Part shown: positions 28,989-37,909 of the stretch, piece after piece
How positions within the stretch are numbered: the stretch's first letter is position 1
Layout: the number at the start of each line of letters is the position of its first letter
Assembly: GCF_900114385.1 (NCBI RefSeq)
Contig: NZ_FOSW01000007.1
Coordinates: forward strand, 195,948 to 259,947
Length of the DNA stretch: 64,000 nt
Origin: Geodermatophilus ruber
Lineage (GTDB): Bacteria > Actinomycetota > Actinomycetes > Mycobacteriales > Geodermatophilaceae
Reading direction: 5' to 3'
Notes under the pieces: model-generated
Database searches by the model: none
Told to the model about the DNA's origin: nothing
Seen by the model: only the letters and a program-made list of their open reading frames with translations
Translations under genes and position numbers: made by a program

Positions 28989-29825
28989 TCAGCGCGCGTG
29001 CAGGGCGGAGAACTCCCCCGGCGTCATCCCGGTGACCCGGGCGAAGTCGCGGTGGAAGTGCGGCTGGTCGGCGTAGCCCAGCACCGCGGCGGTCTCCGCG
29101 AGCGTCGTCCCACCGGCGCGGAGCCGTTCGGCCGCCTCCTGGAGCCGGCGGCGCTGGATCAGCCACTTGGGGGTCAGCCCGAGCCGGCGCTGCACGAGCC
29201 GCTGCAGCGCCCGCTCGGACAGGTCGAACTCGGCGCAGACCTGCGCCACCCGGAGGACGGCGCTGTTCGCCTCGACGAACCCCACGACCCGGTTGACCAG
29301 CTCCCCCTCCGGGTCGACCGGGAGGAAGCGCCGCAGCACCTCGCCGACGGCGTCCATGGCCGCCCGGTGTGCGGCCGGGGAGGCGGGGTCGGGGCCCATC
29401 GCCGCGCGCACCCGGTCGGCCAGCCGCGCGCCGTCGTCGCCGAGGACGTCGGTGAGGGCGACGGAGCGGTCGGTGTGGCCGGAGACCGGTGTCCCGGTGA
29501 GGAGCCACCCCGCGGCCGGAGCGCACATCACCCCGACGGCCCACCCGTCGCCGCTCAGCGTCGTCGTCGACAGACCCGTGGCCACTCCGTGGAAGCGGGC
29601 GTCGTGGGCCGAGACGACGACCAGGCACACCGGGTACTGCAGGACCTTCTGCGGCGCCGCGGTGCCCGGCGGCACCGACCAGACCGGGATCCAGAACCGG
29701 CGGAGCAGCTCCTCGAACCCGGCATCCGGCGGGTACCGGAAGATGACGTGCGAGGCGTCCCGCGGGTCCTTCAGGTGCGCCCGCTCGTGCGGTTCCCACG
29801 GCCGGGGACCGGTGTCGCCTTTCAT
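28989..29825 (-). CDS. AraC/XylS-family transcriptional regulator
   Basis: This 278-aa protein has an N-terminal effector-binding region (about 1-170, beginning [20 protein letters not shown]) and a C-terminal double helix-turn-helix (about 175-275) with [20 protein letters not shown] and [20 protein letters not shown]. It is divergent from the TIGR03086-type gene, with only 36 bp between start codons, and so may control it. The frame is open further upstream, but that would cross the neighbour; the ATG at 29825 is the natural start. The effector is unknown. Confidence 0.9.
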   Translation of the reverse strand: MKGDTGPRPWEPHERAHLKDPRDASHVIFRYPPDAGFEELLRRFWIPVWSVPPGTAAPQKVLQYPVCLVVVSAHDARFHGVATGLSTTTLSGDGWAVGVMCAPAAGWLLTGTPVSGHTDRSVALTDVLGDDGARLADRVRAAMGPDPASPAAHRAAMDAVGEVLRRFLPVDPEGELVNRVVGFVEANSAVLRVAQVCAEFDLSERALQRLVQRRLGLTPKWLIQRRRLQEAAERLRAGGTTLAETAAVLGYADQPHFHRDFARVTGMTPGEFSALHAR

Positions 29826-29849
29826 CAAGACCGAGTCTGCCGACCTTCC

Positions 29850-29855
29850 TATGTT
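29850..29855 (+). promoter_or_regulatory. -10 box of the TIGR03086-type gene, leaderless promoter
   Basis: TATGTT lies 6 nt before the ATG at 29862, inside the 36-bp gap shared with the divergent AraC-type gene. Confidence 0.55.
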
Positions 29856-29861
29856 TCCTGC

Positions 29862-30410
29862 ATGAACCGCACCGCGACGCAGTACGCAGCCGCAGACCGA
29901 CGGCTGACCGACATCCTCGACGGCGTGCCGGCGGCCGGCTGGACCAGCCCGTCCCCCTGCGAGGGCTGGTCGGCCCGGGACGTCGTCGGCCACCTGATCG
30001 AGACCCAGCGCGCGTTCCTCACCGGTCGCGGCCTCGACCTCGGCGCGGCGCCGGACGTCGCCCTCGATCCGGCCGCGGCCTGGCGGGAGCACGCCACGGC
30101 GGTGCTCGGCCTGATCTCCGACGACGGCGTGGTGGCGGCCGGCTACGACGGGGTCTTCGGGCCGACCTCGATCGGCGACACCCTGGATCGGTTCTACGTC
30201 TTCGACATGGTCGTGCACCGGTGGGACGTCGCCCGGGCGACCGGCGGGGACACCGGCCTCTCCCCCGACGAACTCGACCGCATCGAGGCCGGCGCGGACG
30301 GCTTCGGCGACGCCCTCTACATGGAGGGGGTCTGCCGCCCCGGCATCGAGGCGCGGGCCGGCGCCGACCGGGCGGCCCGCCTCCTCGCCCGGCTCGGTCG
30401 CCGGGCCTGA
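29862..30410 (+). CDS. TIGR03086-type metal-binding (DinB/maleylpyruvate isomerase-like) protein
   Basis: This 182-aa protein starts with a long helix and the family motif SPSPCEGWSARDVVGHLIET, where the His begins the metal site, and has DRFYVFDMVVHRWDVARATG near residue 110 carrying the second His. It belongs to the same mycothiol-dependent isomerase-like superfamily as the gene at 26364 but is a distinct subfamily. Function is unknown. Expression is probably tied to the divergent AraC regulator. Confidence 0.87.
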   Translation: MNRTATQYAAADRRLTDILDGVPAAGWTSPSPCEGWSARDVVGHLIETQRAFLTGRGLDLGAAPDVALDPAAAWREHATAVLGLISDDGVVAAGYDGVFGPTSIGDTLDRFYVFDMVVHRWDVARATGGDTGLSPDELDRIEAGADGFGDALYMEGVCRPGIEARAGADRAARLLARLGRRA

Positions 30411-30450
30411 CCGGGGCACCGGCGACCGCCGGCGGGCACGGGGGCCGCCC

Positions 30451-31317
30451 TCAGCGCCCCTGCCCGTCGGCGGCGAGCGGCTCCGGGTGGCGCAGCGGGA
30501 ACGGGCTCATGCCGCCGCCGTCGATCGGGATCGCCTGCCCGGTGACGTAGCCGGCCTCGGGCGAGGCGAGGAAGGCGACCGCGGCGGCGACGTCCTCGGG
30601 CAGGCCCACCCGGCCCACGGGGATGGCGCGACCCCGCTGGGCCATCAGTGCGGCCTCGTCGACGTCCGGACCCGAGCTGAGGAACGCCCGGCTGGTGCCG
30701 ACCAGCCCGGGGCACAGCGCGTTGACCGTGATCCCCCAGGGGCCCAGGTCCATCGCCAGCGCCCGGGTGAGGCCGATGACGCCGGCCTTGGACGCCGAGT
30801 ACGGCCCGGAGAAGGGGGCCGCGGTGAGCCCGGCCATCGAGGAGATGTTCACGATCCGGCCGGAGCGCTGGGTGCGCATGACCGGTACCGCCGCCCGGCT
30901 CATCAGCCACGGCCCGCGCAGGTTGACCGCGACGACCCGGTCGAAGACCTCGACCGGGATGTCGGCGACGTCGGCGCGGTCCGGGCCCTGGGGCGCCGCG
31001 GCGTTGTTGACCAGCACGTCGAGCCGCCCGAAGCGCTGCACAGCCTCATCGACCATGCGCTGGGCGTCGGCCTCGACGGCGACGTCCCCGAGCACGGCCG
31101 CGGCCGTCCCCCCGGCGGCGGTGAGGTCGGCGACCAGCGCCTCGACCCCGCCCCAGCCGGCCGACCGGTGCTCCTGCTGCCGGTTGGGCACCCCGGTGGC
31201 CTGCAGGTCGGTGACGACGACGGCGGTGCCCTGCGCGGCGAGCCGCCGCGCGATCGCCTGGCCCATCCCGTCCGGCTTGCCGCAGCCGGTGACGAGGGCG
31301 ACCCGCTGCACGGTCAC
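30451..31317 (-). CDS. SDR-family oxidoreductase (operon copy 1)
   Basis: This 288-aa short-chain dehydrogenase has the NAD(P) motif ALVTGCGKPDGMGQAIA with a slightly expanded glycine loop, LVNNAA, Ser in NISSMAGL and the catalytic YSASK near residue 175. The C-terminus has YVTGQAIPIDGGG. It should oxidise an alcohol or reduce a ketone; the substrate is unknown. The GTG start overlaps the second SDR gene (GTGA), so it is the last gene of UGSC1, partner 1, SDR, SDR. Confidence 0.92.
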   Translation of the reverse strand: MTVQRVALVTGCGKPDGMGQAIARRLAAQGTAVVVTDLQATGVPNRQQEHRSAGWGGVEALVADLTAAGGTAAAVLGDVAVEADAQRMVDEAVQRFGRLDVLVNNAAAPQGPDRADVADIPVEVFDRVVAVNLRGPWLMSRAAVPVMRTQRSGRIVNISSMAGLTAAPFSGPYSASKAGVIGLTRALAMDLGPWGITVNALCPGLVGTSRAFLSSGPDVDEAALMAQRGRAIPVGRVGLPEDVAAAVAFLASPEAGYVTGQAIPIDGGGMSPFPLRHPEPLAADGQGR

Positions 31318-32150
31318 CGGTTCTCCCCGGCGGGCTTCGGCGGCTTGGGGCTGCTCGGGCCGCCGTCCACCGACAGGATCTGGCCGGAGATCCAGCGGGC
31401 CCGGTCGCTGGAGAGGAACAACACCGCCTGGGCGATGTCCCAGGGGCTGCCCTCGGTGCCGAGCGCCGACCAGCCCTTGCGGATCTCCCGCATCTCCGGC
31501 GACATGTTGGCGGCGGCGAAGGCCCCCCAGATGGCGCCGACCTGCACGCAGTTCACCCGGATGCCGCGGTCGCCGAGGGTGTTGGCGGCGCCGACGGTCA
31601 TGTTCTCCAGGCCGGCCTTGGCCAGGTTGTAGACCATGCCCGGCCCGCGTGCCCGGACGCCGACCGAGCTGATGTTGACGATCGCCGAGCCGCTGGGCAG
31701 CACCTCCACCGCGTGGCGGGTCATCTGCCAGGCGGTGGTCAGGTTGAGGTCCATCAGCTGGTGGAACCGCTCGGGGGTCACCTCGAAGATGCCCGCGCGG
31801 TCGCCCACCGCCACGTTGTTGACCAGCGTGTCGACGCCGCCGAACTGGGCGACGGTCTCCTCCACCGCCCGCTTGCAGGCGTCGTCGTCGAGCAGGTCGG
31901 CGACGACGGGGACCGCCTTGCCGCCGTCGGCCTCGATGGCGTCGACGGTGCGCTGCGCCGCGGCCGGGTCCCGGTCGAGGACCGCCACCCGGGCGCCGTG
32001 GGCGGCGAACACCCGGCTGATGGCGTAGCCGACCCCGGGCTCGTTGTCGCTCTGCTGGCCACCGCCGGTCACCAGGGCGGTGCGGCCGGCCATCCAGAGG
32101 TCACCGGCCCCGCCGAAGGGGTCGGTGAGGGACTCGCTGTACTCGGTCAC
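31314..32150 (-). CDS. SDR-family oxidoreductase (operon copy 2)
   Basis: This 278-aa short-chain dehydrogenase has an unusual cofactor loop: TGGGQQSDNEPGVGYAIS, with about seven extra residues between the glycines. VDTLVNNVAVGDR, NISSVGVRARG and the catalytic YNLAK follow, and the end has WISGQILSVDGGP. It is joined to both neighbours by GTGA overlaps and so is co-expressed with the UGSC1 cassette. The substrate is unknown. Confidence 0.9.
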   Translation of the reverse strand: MTEYSESLTDPFGGAGDLWMAGRTALVTGGGQQSDNEPGVGYAISRVFAAHGARVAVLDRDPAAAQRTVDAIEADGGKAVPVVADLLDDDACKRAVEETVAQFGGVDTLVNNVAVGDRAGIFEVTPERFHQLMDLNLTTAWQMTRHAVEVLPSGSAIVNISSVGVRARGPGMVYNLAKAGLENMTVGAANTLGDRGIRVNCVQVGAIWGAFAAANMSPEMREIRKGWSALGTEGSPWDIAQAVLFLSSDRARWISGQILSVDGGPSSPKPPKPAGENR

Positions 32151-33253
32151 TGCGCGGCTCCTACCGGAGTGGAGGGGGTGGTCCGGCCGACGACCGGCAC
32201 GGAGCTGGCCGACCAGCCGGAGAAGACCCGCACGACCATCGAGATACCGGCGTTGCGGGCGCCGGCGACGAGGATCGGCAGCGCCTCGGGGCCGTCGGTG
32301 GCGAAGAGGCGGTCGAAGGCTCCGGGGTCGGTGCCGCCGTCGGCGAAGCGGACGCCGTTGTCGCCGACGCCGTCCTTGCCGACCCGCGCCAGGTCGGCCT
32401 TGGACCGGCCGCACCGCTCGACCAGCCAGGCACGGACGTCGGCCTTGCTCATCCCGGCCCCGGCCAGCAACTGCGCGTGCTCCGGGCAGAAGACGATGCC
32501 GGCCGGGTGGTGGCGGAAGATCGCGGCGCCGCTGCGGGAGATCGTGTCGGCGAAGTCGGCGAGCAGCTGCTCGGGGTCGGCGGTGTGCCGGTTGTCGACG
32601 TACTCGACGGTGCGGGTGAGCATCCCGGAGACCGCCGAGGTGCCGGCGGGCACGCCGCCCTCCACGGCCAGCGGCTCCCAGGGGCTCTCCTCCTCGTTCT
32701 CGGCGAGGCAGACCTGCCAGCGGCCGGGCAGGCCCTGGGTGGCCTGCTCGAAGCCGTGCGGGACGACGCCGAGGGCGTTGCGCACCATCAGGCCGATCGC
32801 ACGGGCGATCGTCATGTTGGGGCGGAAGCCGGGGCCGAAGGCGCCGCCGGCGGCATTGAAGCCCAGCTCCCGGCGCACCGGCCCGTTGACGACCAGCAGC
32901 GGCGAGGGGCCGCTGGTGCTCTGCCAGCCTCCGCCGGTGGCCGAGCGGTCGCGCTGGATGGCCTCCCAGGCGGCGAGCACCACCGGGAAGTACTCGGGGC
33001 GGCAGCCGGCCATCGCCGCGTTGATGGCGGCGAGCTCGAGGGTCACGCTGCGGTTGAGGTGCGGCAGCGTGCCGATGACCTCGTCGGGCTGCCGGTCCAC
33101 GGTGGCGAGGAACCGGTCGACCAGCGTGCGGGTCGCGGGCACCAGCGGCAGGCCGTCGGACCAGTCCTGCGCGTAGCAGTGCTCGATCGCCGCCTGGGCG
33201 GCCTCGGGGTCGGCGTCCGGGACGGCGACCGGCGCGTCCGCCTGCAGCGTCAC
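32147..33253 (-). CDS. Uncharacterised conserved partner of UGSC protein, copy 1
   Basis: I do not recognise a named function. This 368-aa soluble protein shares a clear family pattern with the gene at 44188: WSDGLPLVPAT near residue 34, MAGCRPEYFPVVLAAWEA near 85, QSTSGPSPLLVVNGPVRREL near 110, FGPGFRPNMTIARAIGLMVR, then ENEEESPWEPL, YVDNRHT, and PEHAQLLAGAGMSKADVRAWL. No signal peptide or membrane helix is seen. Its GTG start overlaps the UGSC1 gene by GTGA, and the same pair occurs in the second cassette, so the two proteins probably form a complex or act in sequence. Confidence 0.8.
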   Translation of the reverse strand: MTLQADAPVAVPDADPEAAQAAIEHCYAQDWSDGLPLVPATRTLVDRFLATVDRQPDEVIGTLPHLNRSVTLELAAINAAMAGCRPEYFPVVLAAWEAIQRDRSATGGGWQSTSGPSPLLVVNGPVRRELGFNAAGGAFGPGFRPNMTIARAIGLMVRNALGVVPHGFEQATQGLPGRWQVCLAENEEESPWEPLAVEGGVPAGTSAVSGMLTRTVEYVDNRHTADPEQLLADFADTISRSGAAIFRHHPAGIVFCPEHAQLLAGAGMSKADVRAWLVERCGRSKADLARVGKDGVGDNGVRFADGGTDPGAFDRLFATDGPEALPILVAGARNAGISMVVRVFSGWSASSVPVVGRTTPSTPVGAAQ

Positions 33254-33813
33254 GACGCCACCCGCTGCGCCGACGCGTCGGTCACCGTCGCCACGACCTG
33301 CGGCAGCAGCTGGCGGGCCCGCTCGCGGACCGCGTCGGCGTCGAGGATCGCCACCGGGTGGGCGGTGGTCAGGTAGGCGTAGCCGGGCGCGCCCTGGACC
33401 TCGGCCATCCCGCTGGCGGTGGCGGTGAAGGCGTCGGAGCAGATGACCGCGGCCGGCACGCCGGCCCGCTCCAGCGCGATCCCGTCGGCGACCGCCGAGG
33501 CGCTGCAGGAGCCGCAGTCGCCGACCCCGGTGAGGACGACGTCGCACTCGCCGACCAGCTCGGCCAGCGTCTCCTCCGGCAGCGGCAGCGCGAACGCGGT
33601 CTTGGTGCGGCGCAGGACGGTGGCCGAGGCCCCGTGCTCGCTCTGCAGCAGCGCCGCGAGCTCGTCGAGCAGCAGGGCGGCGTTGTGCTTGGTGTTCTCC
33701 AGCAGCCCCAGCCGGACGCCGGTCAGGCCGGTACGCCGCGGCGCCCGCGCGGTGGCACCGATGCGGGCCGTCGCCCGGCCGGTCGGGTCGAGGATGTCGG
33801 CGAGGGTGGCCAT
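33250..33813 (-). CDS. UGSC-family protein, cysteine form, copy 1
   Basis: This 187-aa protein contains the motif GVGDCGSCSASAVADG with Cys100 and Cys103. In the UGSC family the first position can be selenocysteine; here it is encoded by an ordinary TGC. Other features are LGLLENTKHNA near residue 38, PAAVICSDAF and a conserved YLTTAHPV. It is predicted to be soluble with a redox-active or substrate-binding CxxC; no function is established that I know of. GGGAGGAA lies 9 nt before the ATG. It heads the operon with its partner and two SDRs, divergent from an IclR regulator. Confidence 0.85.
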   Translation of the reverse strand: MATLADILDPTGRATARIGATARAPRRTGLTGVRLGLLENTKHNAALLLDELAALLQSEHGASATVLRRTKTAFALPLPEETLAELVGECDVVLTGVGDCGSCSASAVADGIALERAGVPAAVICSDAFTATASGMAEVQGAPGYAYLTTAHPVAILDADAVRERARQLLPQVVATVTDASAQRVAS

Positions 33814-34039
33814 CAGGCGGTTCCTCCCGCGACGGGGTTCGGGTTCGGGTTCACGCTGCTCGTGTCCTCTCGGCGGGATGGGGCCGCGGGCCGGGGCCCG
33901 GAGGCCCGGCCGGCGCGCGGATCACGGCTGATGGACGGCGCGCATGGCGGCCGGCGCACCGCCCTCCGGCGGGCGCCGGGCACCCGCCCGTCCTCGCCCC
34001 ACCATGGTGTGCGGAGCCACACTCCCGCAGCGACGGGCC

Positions 34040-34054
34040 TTCCCCCCGGTGGAA
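34040..34054. promoter_or_regulatory. Operator-like box TTCC-N7-GGAA (site 1)
   Basis: TTCCCCCCGGTGGAA has inverted arms with a 7-bp centre, 35 bp upstream of the IclR1 -35 box. The same arrangement occurs at 39181 and 39244, with weaker versions at 51700 and 58130. IclR-type regulators commonly bind such palindromes. Confidence 0.45.
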
Positions 34055-34088
34055 GCCGGGCGCGCGGCACACCCACCGGCGGGCGTGC

Positions 34089-34118
34089 TTGACACCGCAG
34101 GAACCGCCTGCGCACAGT
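34089..34118 (+). promoter_or_regulatory. IclR1 promoter
   Basis: TTGACA, an 18-bp spacer and CACAGT. An open frame could begin at this TTG, but the same TTGACA-N18 and following GTGGCGCGG-like stretch is conserved before the second IclR gene, so it is promoter and not coding. Confidence 0.55.
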
Positions 34119-34178
34119 GGCGCGGCCCACGATGGGTGCATGACCCAACGTGATGGGCCGCGAAACGAGAGGGCGTTG

Positions 34179-35051
34179 ATGGCAGTTCCGACACCGACCG
34201 CAGCCGCCACCGAGAGCCAGCCGGCCCGGCTCCCGGTCGGAGGGGCCGCGACGGCCGCCGGCCGGGTGCTCGCCGTGCTGTCCGCCTTCGGCCCGACGCA
34301 CCCGTCCCTCACCCTCAGCGAGATCAGCCGGCGGTCCGGGCTGACGCTGACCACCACCCACCGGCTGGTCGGCGAGCTGCGGCAGTGGGGCGGCCTCGAG
34401 CGGGGGCCCGACGGCCGCTACGCCATCGGCCTGCGGTTGCTCGAGCTCGGCGCGCTGGCCCCGCACGGGCTACAGCTGCGCGAGCTGGCCCTCCCCTACC
34501 TCGACGACCTGCACCAGGCCACCCGCGCCAACGTGCACCTCGCCGTCCGGGACGGCGCCGACGGCGTCTACGTGGAGGCGTTGCGGGCCCGGGGTGCGGT
34601 GCAGGTGCTCAGCCGGCTGGGCGGCCGCTGGCCGCTGCACGCCACGGGCACCGGCCAGGTGCTGCTGGCCTTCGCCGACCGGGAGGTGCAGGACGAGCTG
34701 CTCCAGGCGCGGCTGAAGCGGTTCACCCCGGACACGATCACCGACGTCGGCGAGCTGCGCCGGGTGCTCGCCGAGGTGCGCCGCACCGGGGTCGCCATCG
34801 CCGACAACCAGCTGACGCCCGACGCCCTCGCCATCGCCGTCCCGGTGCGCGGCCGGCGCGACGAGGTGGTCGCCGCCCTGGGCGTCACCGTGCAGCGCGG
34901 GACCGTGCCGAGCCACGCCCTCGCGCCGGCTCTGGCCGCCACCGCCCGCGGCATCTCGCGCGCCCTGGGCTCGCCCTCGGCCACCCCCGAGGCGGGCGGC
35001 GCCATTCGCGCGTCGCGCACCGGGGGTGCGATGACGCCGCGGTCGCGCTGA
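34179..35051 (+). CDS. IclR-family transcriptional regulator 1
   Basis: This 290-aa regulator has an N-terminal winged helix-turn-helix (about 22-85: RVLAVLSAFGPTHPSLTLSE, ISRRSGLTLTTTHRLVGEL) and a C-terminal GAF-like effector domain (about 100-270: LRELALPYLDDLHQATRAN, RWPLHATGTGQVLLAF, IAIAVPVRG). The ATG has a GAGAGGG site, and its distance from the promoter matches that of the second IclR gene; an ATG 13 codons upstream is possible. It is divergent from the UGSC1 operon and is its likely regulator. It is clearly paralogous to the protein at 51902. Confidence 0.92.
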   Translation: MAVPTPTAAATESQPARLPVGGAATAAGRVLAVLSAFGPTHPSLTLSEISRRSGLTLTTTHRLVGELRQWGGLERGPDGRYAIGLRLLELGALAPHGLQLRELALPYLDDLHQATRANVHLAVRDGADGVYVEALRARGAVQVLSRLGGRWPLHATGTGQVLLAFADREVQDELLQARLKRFTPDTITDVGELRRVLAEVRRTGVAIADNQLTPDALAIAVPVRGRRDEVVAALGVTVQRGTVPSHALAPALAATARGISRALGSPSATPEAGGAIRASRTGGAMTPRSR

Positions 35052-35064
35052 CCCCCGCTGACCC

Positions 35065-35096
35065 GACGCCGCCGGTCCTCAGGGACCGGCGGCGTC
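35065..35096 (+). terminator. Terminator hairpin of IclR1
   Basis: A 14-bp perfect GC stem (GACGCCGCCGGTCC / GGACCGGCGGCGTC) with a 4-nt loop begins 13 bp after the IclR1 stop. Confidence 0.7.
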
Positions 35097-35128
35097 GTCG
35101 TGTCCGCGCACGGCTCGCCGGGCGCACG

Positions 35129-35168
35129 GCTGAGGCCGCCGGCACCAGGAGGTGCCGGCGGCCTCAGC
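35129..35168 (-). terminator. Terminator hairpin of the alcohol dehydrogenase operon
   Basis: An 18-bp perfect stem (GCTGAGGCCGCCGGCACC and its complement) with loop AGGA lies downstream of the minus-strand dehydrogenase gene and faces the IclR1 terminator. Confidence 0.7.
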
Positions 35169-35240
35169 GTCGGGCCCCTACGACGGCCCCGTCCAGAGGC
35201 TCACCGCGAGCCTGCGAGCGGTGAGGAGGACGTGGTCCTT

Positions 35241-36362
35241 CTACTCGTGCAGGATGACGCCGCGGATGTTCTTGCCGTCGGCGAGGTCCTGGTAGGCCTC
35301 GTTGACCTCGTCCAGCTTGTAGGTGCGGGTGACCAGCTCGTCGAGCTTGAGCTGACCGTCCTGGTACAGGCGGAGCAGCCGGGGCACGTCGAAGAGCGGG
35401 TTGCAGTCGCCGAACAGCGCGCCGCGGACCTGCCGCTGGTAGCCGATGAGCGCGCCGGCGTGGAAGTGCGCGGCCTTCTCGGTCAGCTTGCCGACGCCGG
35501 TGATGGTGACCTTGCCGCCCTTGCCGGTCATCTGGATGGCGGCGTTGACCATCTCCTCGGTCACCACACCGGGGGTGAGGATCGCGTGGTCGGCCAGCTG
35601 GCCCCAGGTGGTCTCGACCACGAACTCGTGCGCCTCCTTCGCCGAGGCGAAGGCGTGCGTCGCGCCGAAGACCGAGGTGGCCATGTCGCGCTTGAACTCG
35701 ACCGGGTCGACGACGACGACGTTCTTCGCGCCGGCGTACCGGGCGCCCTGGACGGCGTTGCTGCCGACCCCGCCCGAACCGAAGATCACCACGGTGTCCC
35801 CGGCCCGGACGCCGGCCGCGTTGACCGCCGAGCCCCAGCCGGTGGGGACGCCGCACCCGACCAGGCAGGCGACCTCCCACGGGATGCCGTCGGCCAGCGG
35901 GATGGCCGCCCACTCCGAGATCACCGCGTACTGCGAGAAGGAGCCGACGGTGCAGAAGCCGCCGAGGTCCTCGTCGCCGAGGTGGAAGCGGAAGGTGCCG
36001 TCGAGGAACATGCCGGTCCCGGCGTTGAGCCCCTTGACGCACATGTTCTGGTGCCCGGTGGAGCAGGGCCGGCAGGCGCCGCAGGCCGGGATGTAGGAGC
36101 AGACGATCCGGTCACCGGGCTTGACCCGGGTGACGTTCGGGCCGACCGACTCGACGATGCCGGCCCCCTCGTGGCCACCCACCACGGGCATGCGCACCGG
36201 CGCGTCGCCCTGGGTGATGTGGTCGTCGGAGTGGCACAGGCCCGAGGCGGCGAACTTGACCCGGACCTCGTGCTCCTTGGGGTCGTCGAGCTGGAGGTCG
36301 ACCAGCTCCCAGCCCTTGTGCGCCTCGCGGGCGATGGCCGCGCGCGTCGTGATGCTGCTCAT
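35241..36362 (-). CDS. NDMA-dependent zinc alcohol dehydrogenase 1 (mycofactocin-associated type)
   Basis: This 373-aa zinc dehydrogenase has catalytic-zinc ligands in SGLCHSDDH and VVGGHEGAG, structural-zinc cysteines in CGACRPCSTGHQNMC, and the NAD fold VIFGSGGVGSNAVQG. The overall type, with GTFRFHLGDEDLGGFC and VVVVDPVEFKRDMA, is that of actinobacterial alcohol dehydrogenases that keep their NAD bound and need an artificial acceptor (NDMA) in vitro, with mycofactocin as the presumed natural carrier. No mycofactocin genes are in the window. The ATG was chosen as MSSITTRAA; nine in-frame codons upstream look non-conserved. It is the last gene of dehydrogenase 2, aldehyde dehydrogenase, dehydrogenase 1. 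Confidence 0.9.
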   Translation of the reverse strand: MSSITTRAAIAREAHKGWELVDLQLDDPKEHEVRVKFAASGLCHSDDHITQGDAPVRMPVVGGHEGAGIVESVGPNVTRVKPGDRIVCSYIPACGACRPCSTGHQNMCVKGLNAGTGMFLDGTFRFHLGDEDLGGFCTVGSFSQYAVISEWAAIPLADGIPWEVACLVGCGVPTGWGSAVNAAGVRAGDTVVIFGSGGVGSNAVQGARYAGAKNVVVVDPVEFKRDMATSVFGATHAFASAKEAHEFVVETTWGQLADHAILTPGVVTEEMVNAAIQMTGKGGKVTITGVGKLTEKAAHFHAGALIGYQRQVRGALFGDCNPLFDVPRLLRLYQDGQLKLDELVTRTYKLDEVNEAYQDLADGKNIRGVILHE

Positions 36363-36372
36363 GCGATCCCTC

Positions 36373-37851
36373 TCAGTTCCCGGTGCCACGGAGGGACACG
36401 GTCTTGACCTGGGTGTAGTCGAGGACCGCGTCGGCGCCCATCGACCGGCCGAAGCCGCTGCGCTTGTAGCCGCCGAACGGCCCCCCGATGACCCCGGCGC
36501 CCAGCGCGGCGTTCACCGCGACCTGGCCGGCCTGCAGACCGCGGGCGAACTTGACGGCCTTGCCGACGTCGCGGGTCCAGACGGAGGCGACCAGGCCGTA
36601 GTCGGTGCCGTTGGCGACCTGGAGGGCCTGCTCGTCGTCGTCCACCGGGGTGACGCCGAGGACCGGCCCGAAGATCTCCTCCTGGTGGATGCGCATCGCC
36701 GGGTCGACGTTGTCGAACAGGGTCGGCTCGACGAAGAAGCCGCGCTCGAACTGCTCCCCGGACGGGCGCCCGCCACCGAGGACGAGCTCAGCGCCCTCCT
36801 CCTGGCCCAGCTGCATGTACTTGAGCACGCGCTCCTGCTGCTTGGCGTTGATGAGCGGGCCCATGTTGACCTGCTCGTACCAGGGCCCGACCTTGACCTG
36901 GGACATGTGCTCGGCCAGCCGCTGCACGACCTCGGCGTGGATCGAGCGCGCGACCACGACCCGCGAGCCGGCGGCGCAGATCTGGCCGGTGTTGAGCGTG
37001 ATGCCCCGGGCGATCGCCGGGACGGCGGCGTCGAGGTCGGCGTCGGCGAGGATGACCTGCGGCGACTTGCCGCCCAGCTCCAGGTGCAGCGGGGTGAGGT
37101 TCTTCGCGCAGGCGGCCATGATCAGCTCGCCGGTCTGCGGGGAGCCGGTGAAGCTGATCCGGCGGATCCTCGGGTGCGCCGGGATGGCGGCGCCGGCCTC
37201 GTGCCCGTAGCCGGTGACGACGTTGACCACGCCCGCCGGGATGCCGGCCTCGACGGCCAGCTTGGCCAGCGCCAGCGCGGTCAGCGGCGCGTCCTCGGCC
37301 GGCTTGATCACGATGGTGTTGCCCGCGGCGATGGCCGGGCCGACGTCGGTGACGAACATCGGGCCGGGGGCGTTCCACGGGATGACCGCGCCGACGACGC
37401 CGTACGGCTCGCGGAGGGTCAGCCCGAGGGCGTCCGGCGTGTAGGTCGGCAGGGACAGGCCTTGCACCTTGTCGGCCTGGCCCGCGGTGAAGCGGAGCTG
37501 GCCGGACATCGGCGGCGGCCCCCAGTGCGGGCGGCCGACCTCCTGGGACTCCAGGGAGTCCAGCTCGGCGATGTTCTCGTCGATGAGCGCGGCCCAGCGG
37601 AACAGCAGGGCGGCACGGGCGGTGGCGTTGGTGTCGCGCCAGGCCGGGAAGGCGGCCTCGGCGGCCGAGACGGCGGCGTCGACGTCCGCGGCGGTGCCGC
37701 GGGGCACCCGTGCGAGCACCTCGCCGGTGGCCGGGTTCAGCACGTCGATGGTCTCGCCGCTCGCGGCGGGGACCCAGTCGCCGCCGATCAGCTGCGCGTT
37801 GTCGATGATCAGGGACTTCCCGGTCGCAGGGCCGGGAGGGGCGATCGTCAT
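36373..37851 (-). CDS. NAD(P)-dependent aldehyde dehydrogenase
   Basis: This 492-aa enzyme oxidises an aldehyde to the acid. Signatures are GAVIPWNAPGPMF, FTGSPQTGELI, the Glu motif LHLELGGKSPQVI near residue 260, and the catalytic Cys in NTGQICAAGSRVVVARS near 295; EEIFGPVLGV and PFGGYKRSGFGR follow. Length is normal. It lies between two alcohol dehydrogenases on the same strand, 10 and 58 bp away, so it should take their aldehyde products. Confidence 0.95.
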   Translation of the reverse strand: MTIAPPGPATGKSLIIDNAQLIGGDWVPAASGETIDVLNPATGEVLARVPRGTAADVDAAVSAAEAAFPAWRDTNATARAALLFRWAALIDENIAELDSLESQEVGRPHWGPPPMSGQLRFTAGQADKVQGLSLPTYTPDALGLTLREPYGVVGAVIPWNAPGPMFVTDVGPAIAAGNTIVIKPAEDAPLTALALAKLAVEAGIPAGVVNVVTGYGHEAGAAIPAHPRIRRISFTGSPQTGELIMAACAKNLTPLHLELGGKSPQVILADADLDAAVPAIARGITLNTGQICAAGSRVVVARSIHAEVVQRLAEHMSQVKVGPWYEQVNMGPLINAKQQERVLKYMQLGQEEGAELVLGGGRPSGEQFERGFFVEPTLFDNVDPAMRIHQEEIFGPVLGVTPVDDDEQALQVANGTDYGLVASVWTRDVGKAVKFARGLQAGQVAVNAALGAGVIGGPFGGYKRSGFGRSMGADAVLDYTQVKTVSLRGTGN

Positions 37852-37909
37852 GTCTTCGTCCTCAGTTCCGTTGTCTGCCGGCGGCTCAGCGCCTCTGACT
37901 TTCGATGCC

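Larger units (their letters stand above)
33814..34178. promoter_or_regulatory. Divergent regulatory region UGSC1 / IclR1
   Basis: This 365-bp gap contains no gene. It holds three tandem GGGTTC hexamers (33835-33852), a GTGTG-N6-CACAC palindrome (34007-34022), a TTCC-N7-GGAA box (34040-34054) and the IclR1 promoter (34089-34118). The layout fits a regulator that represses or activates both directions. Confidence 0.5.

Noticed and set aside
33490..33515. Selenocysteine codon in the UGSC gene
   Set aside because: The codon at the first motif position is TGC, not TGA, in both copies.
33835..33852. Three tandem GGGTTC hexamers upstream of UGSC1
   Set aside because: Too short to call a functional repeat; may be chance in GC-rich DNA.
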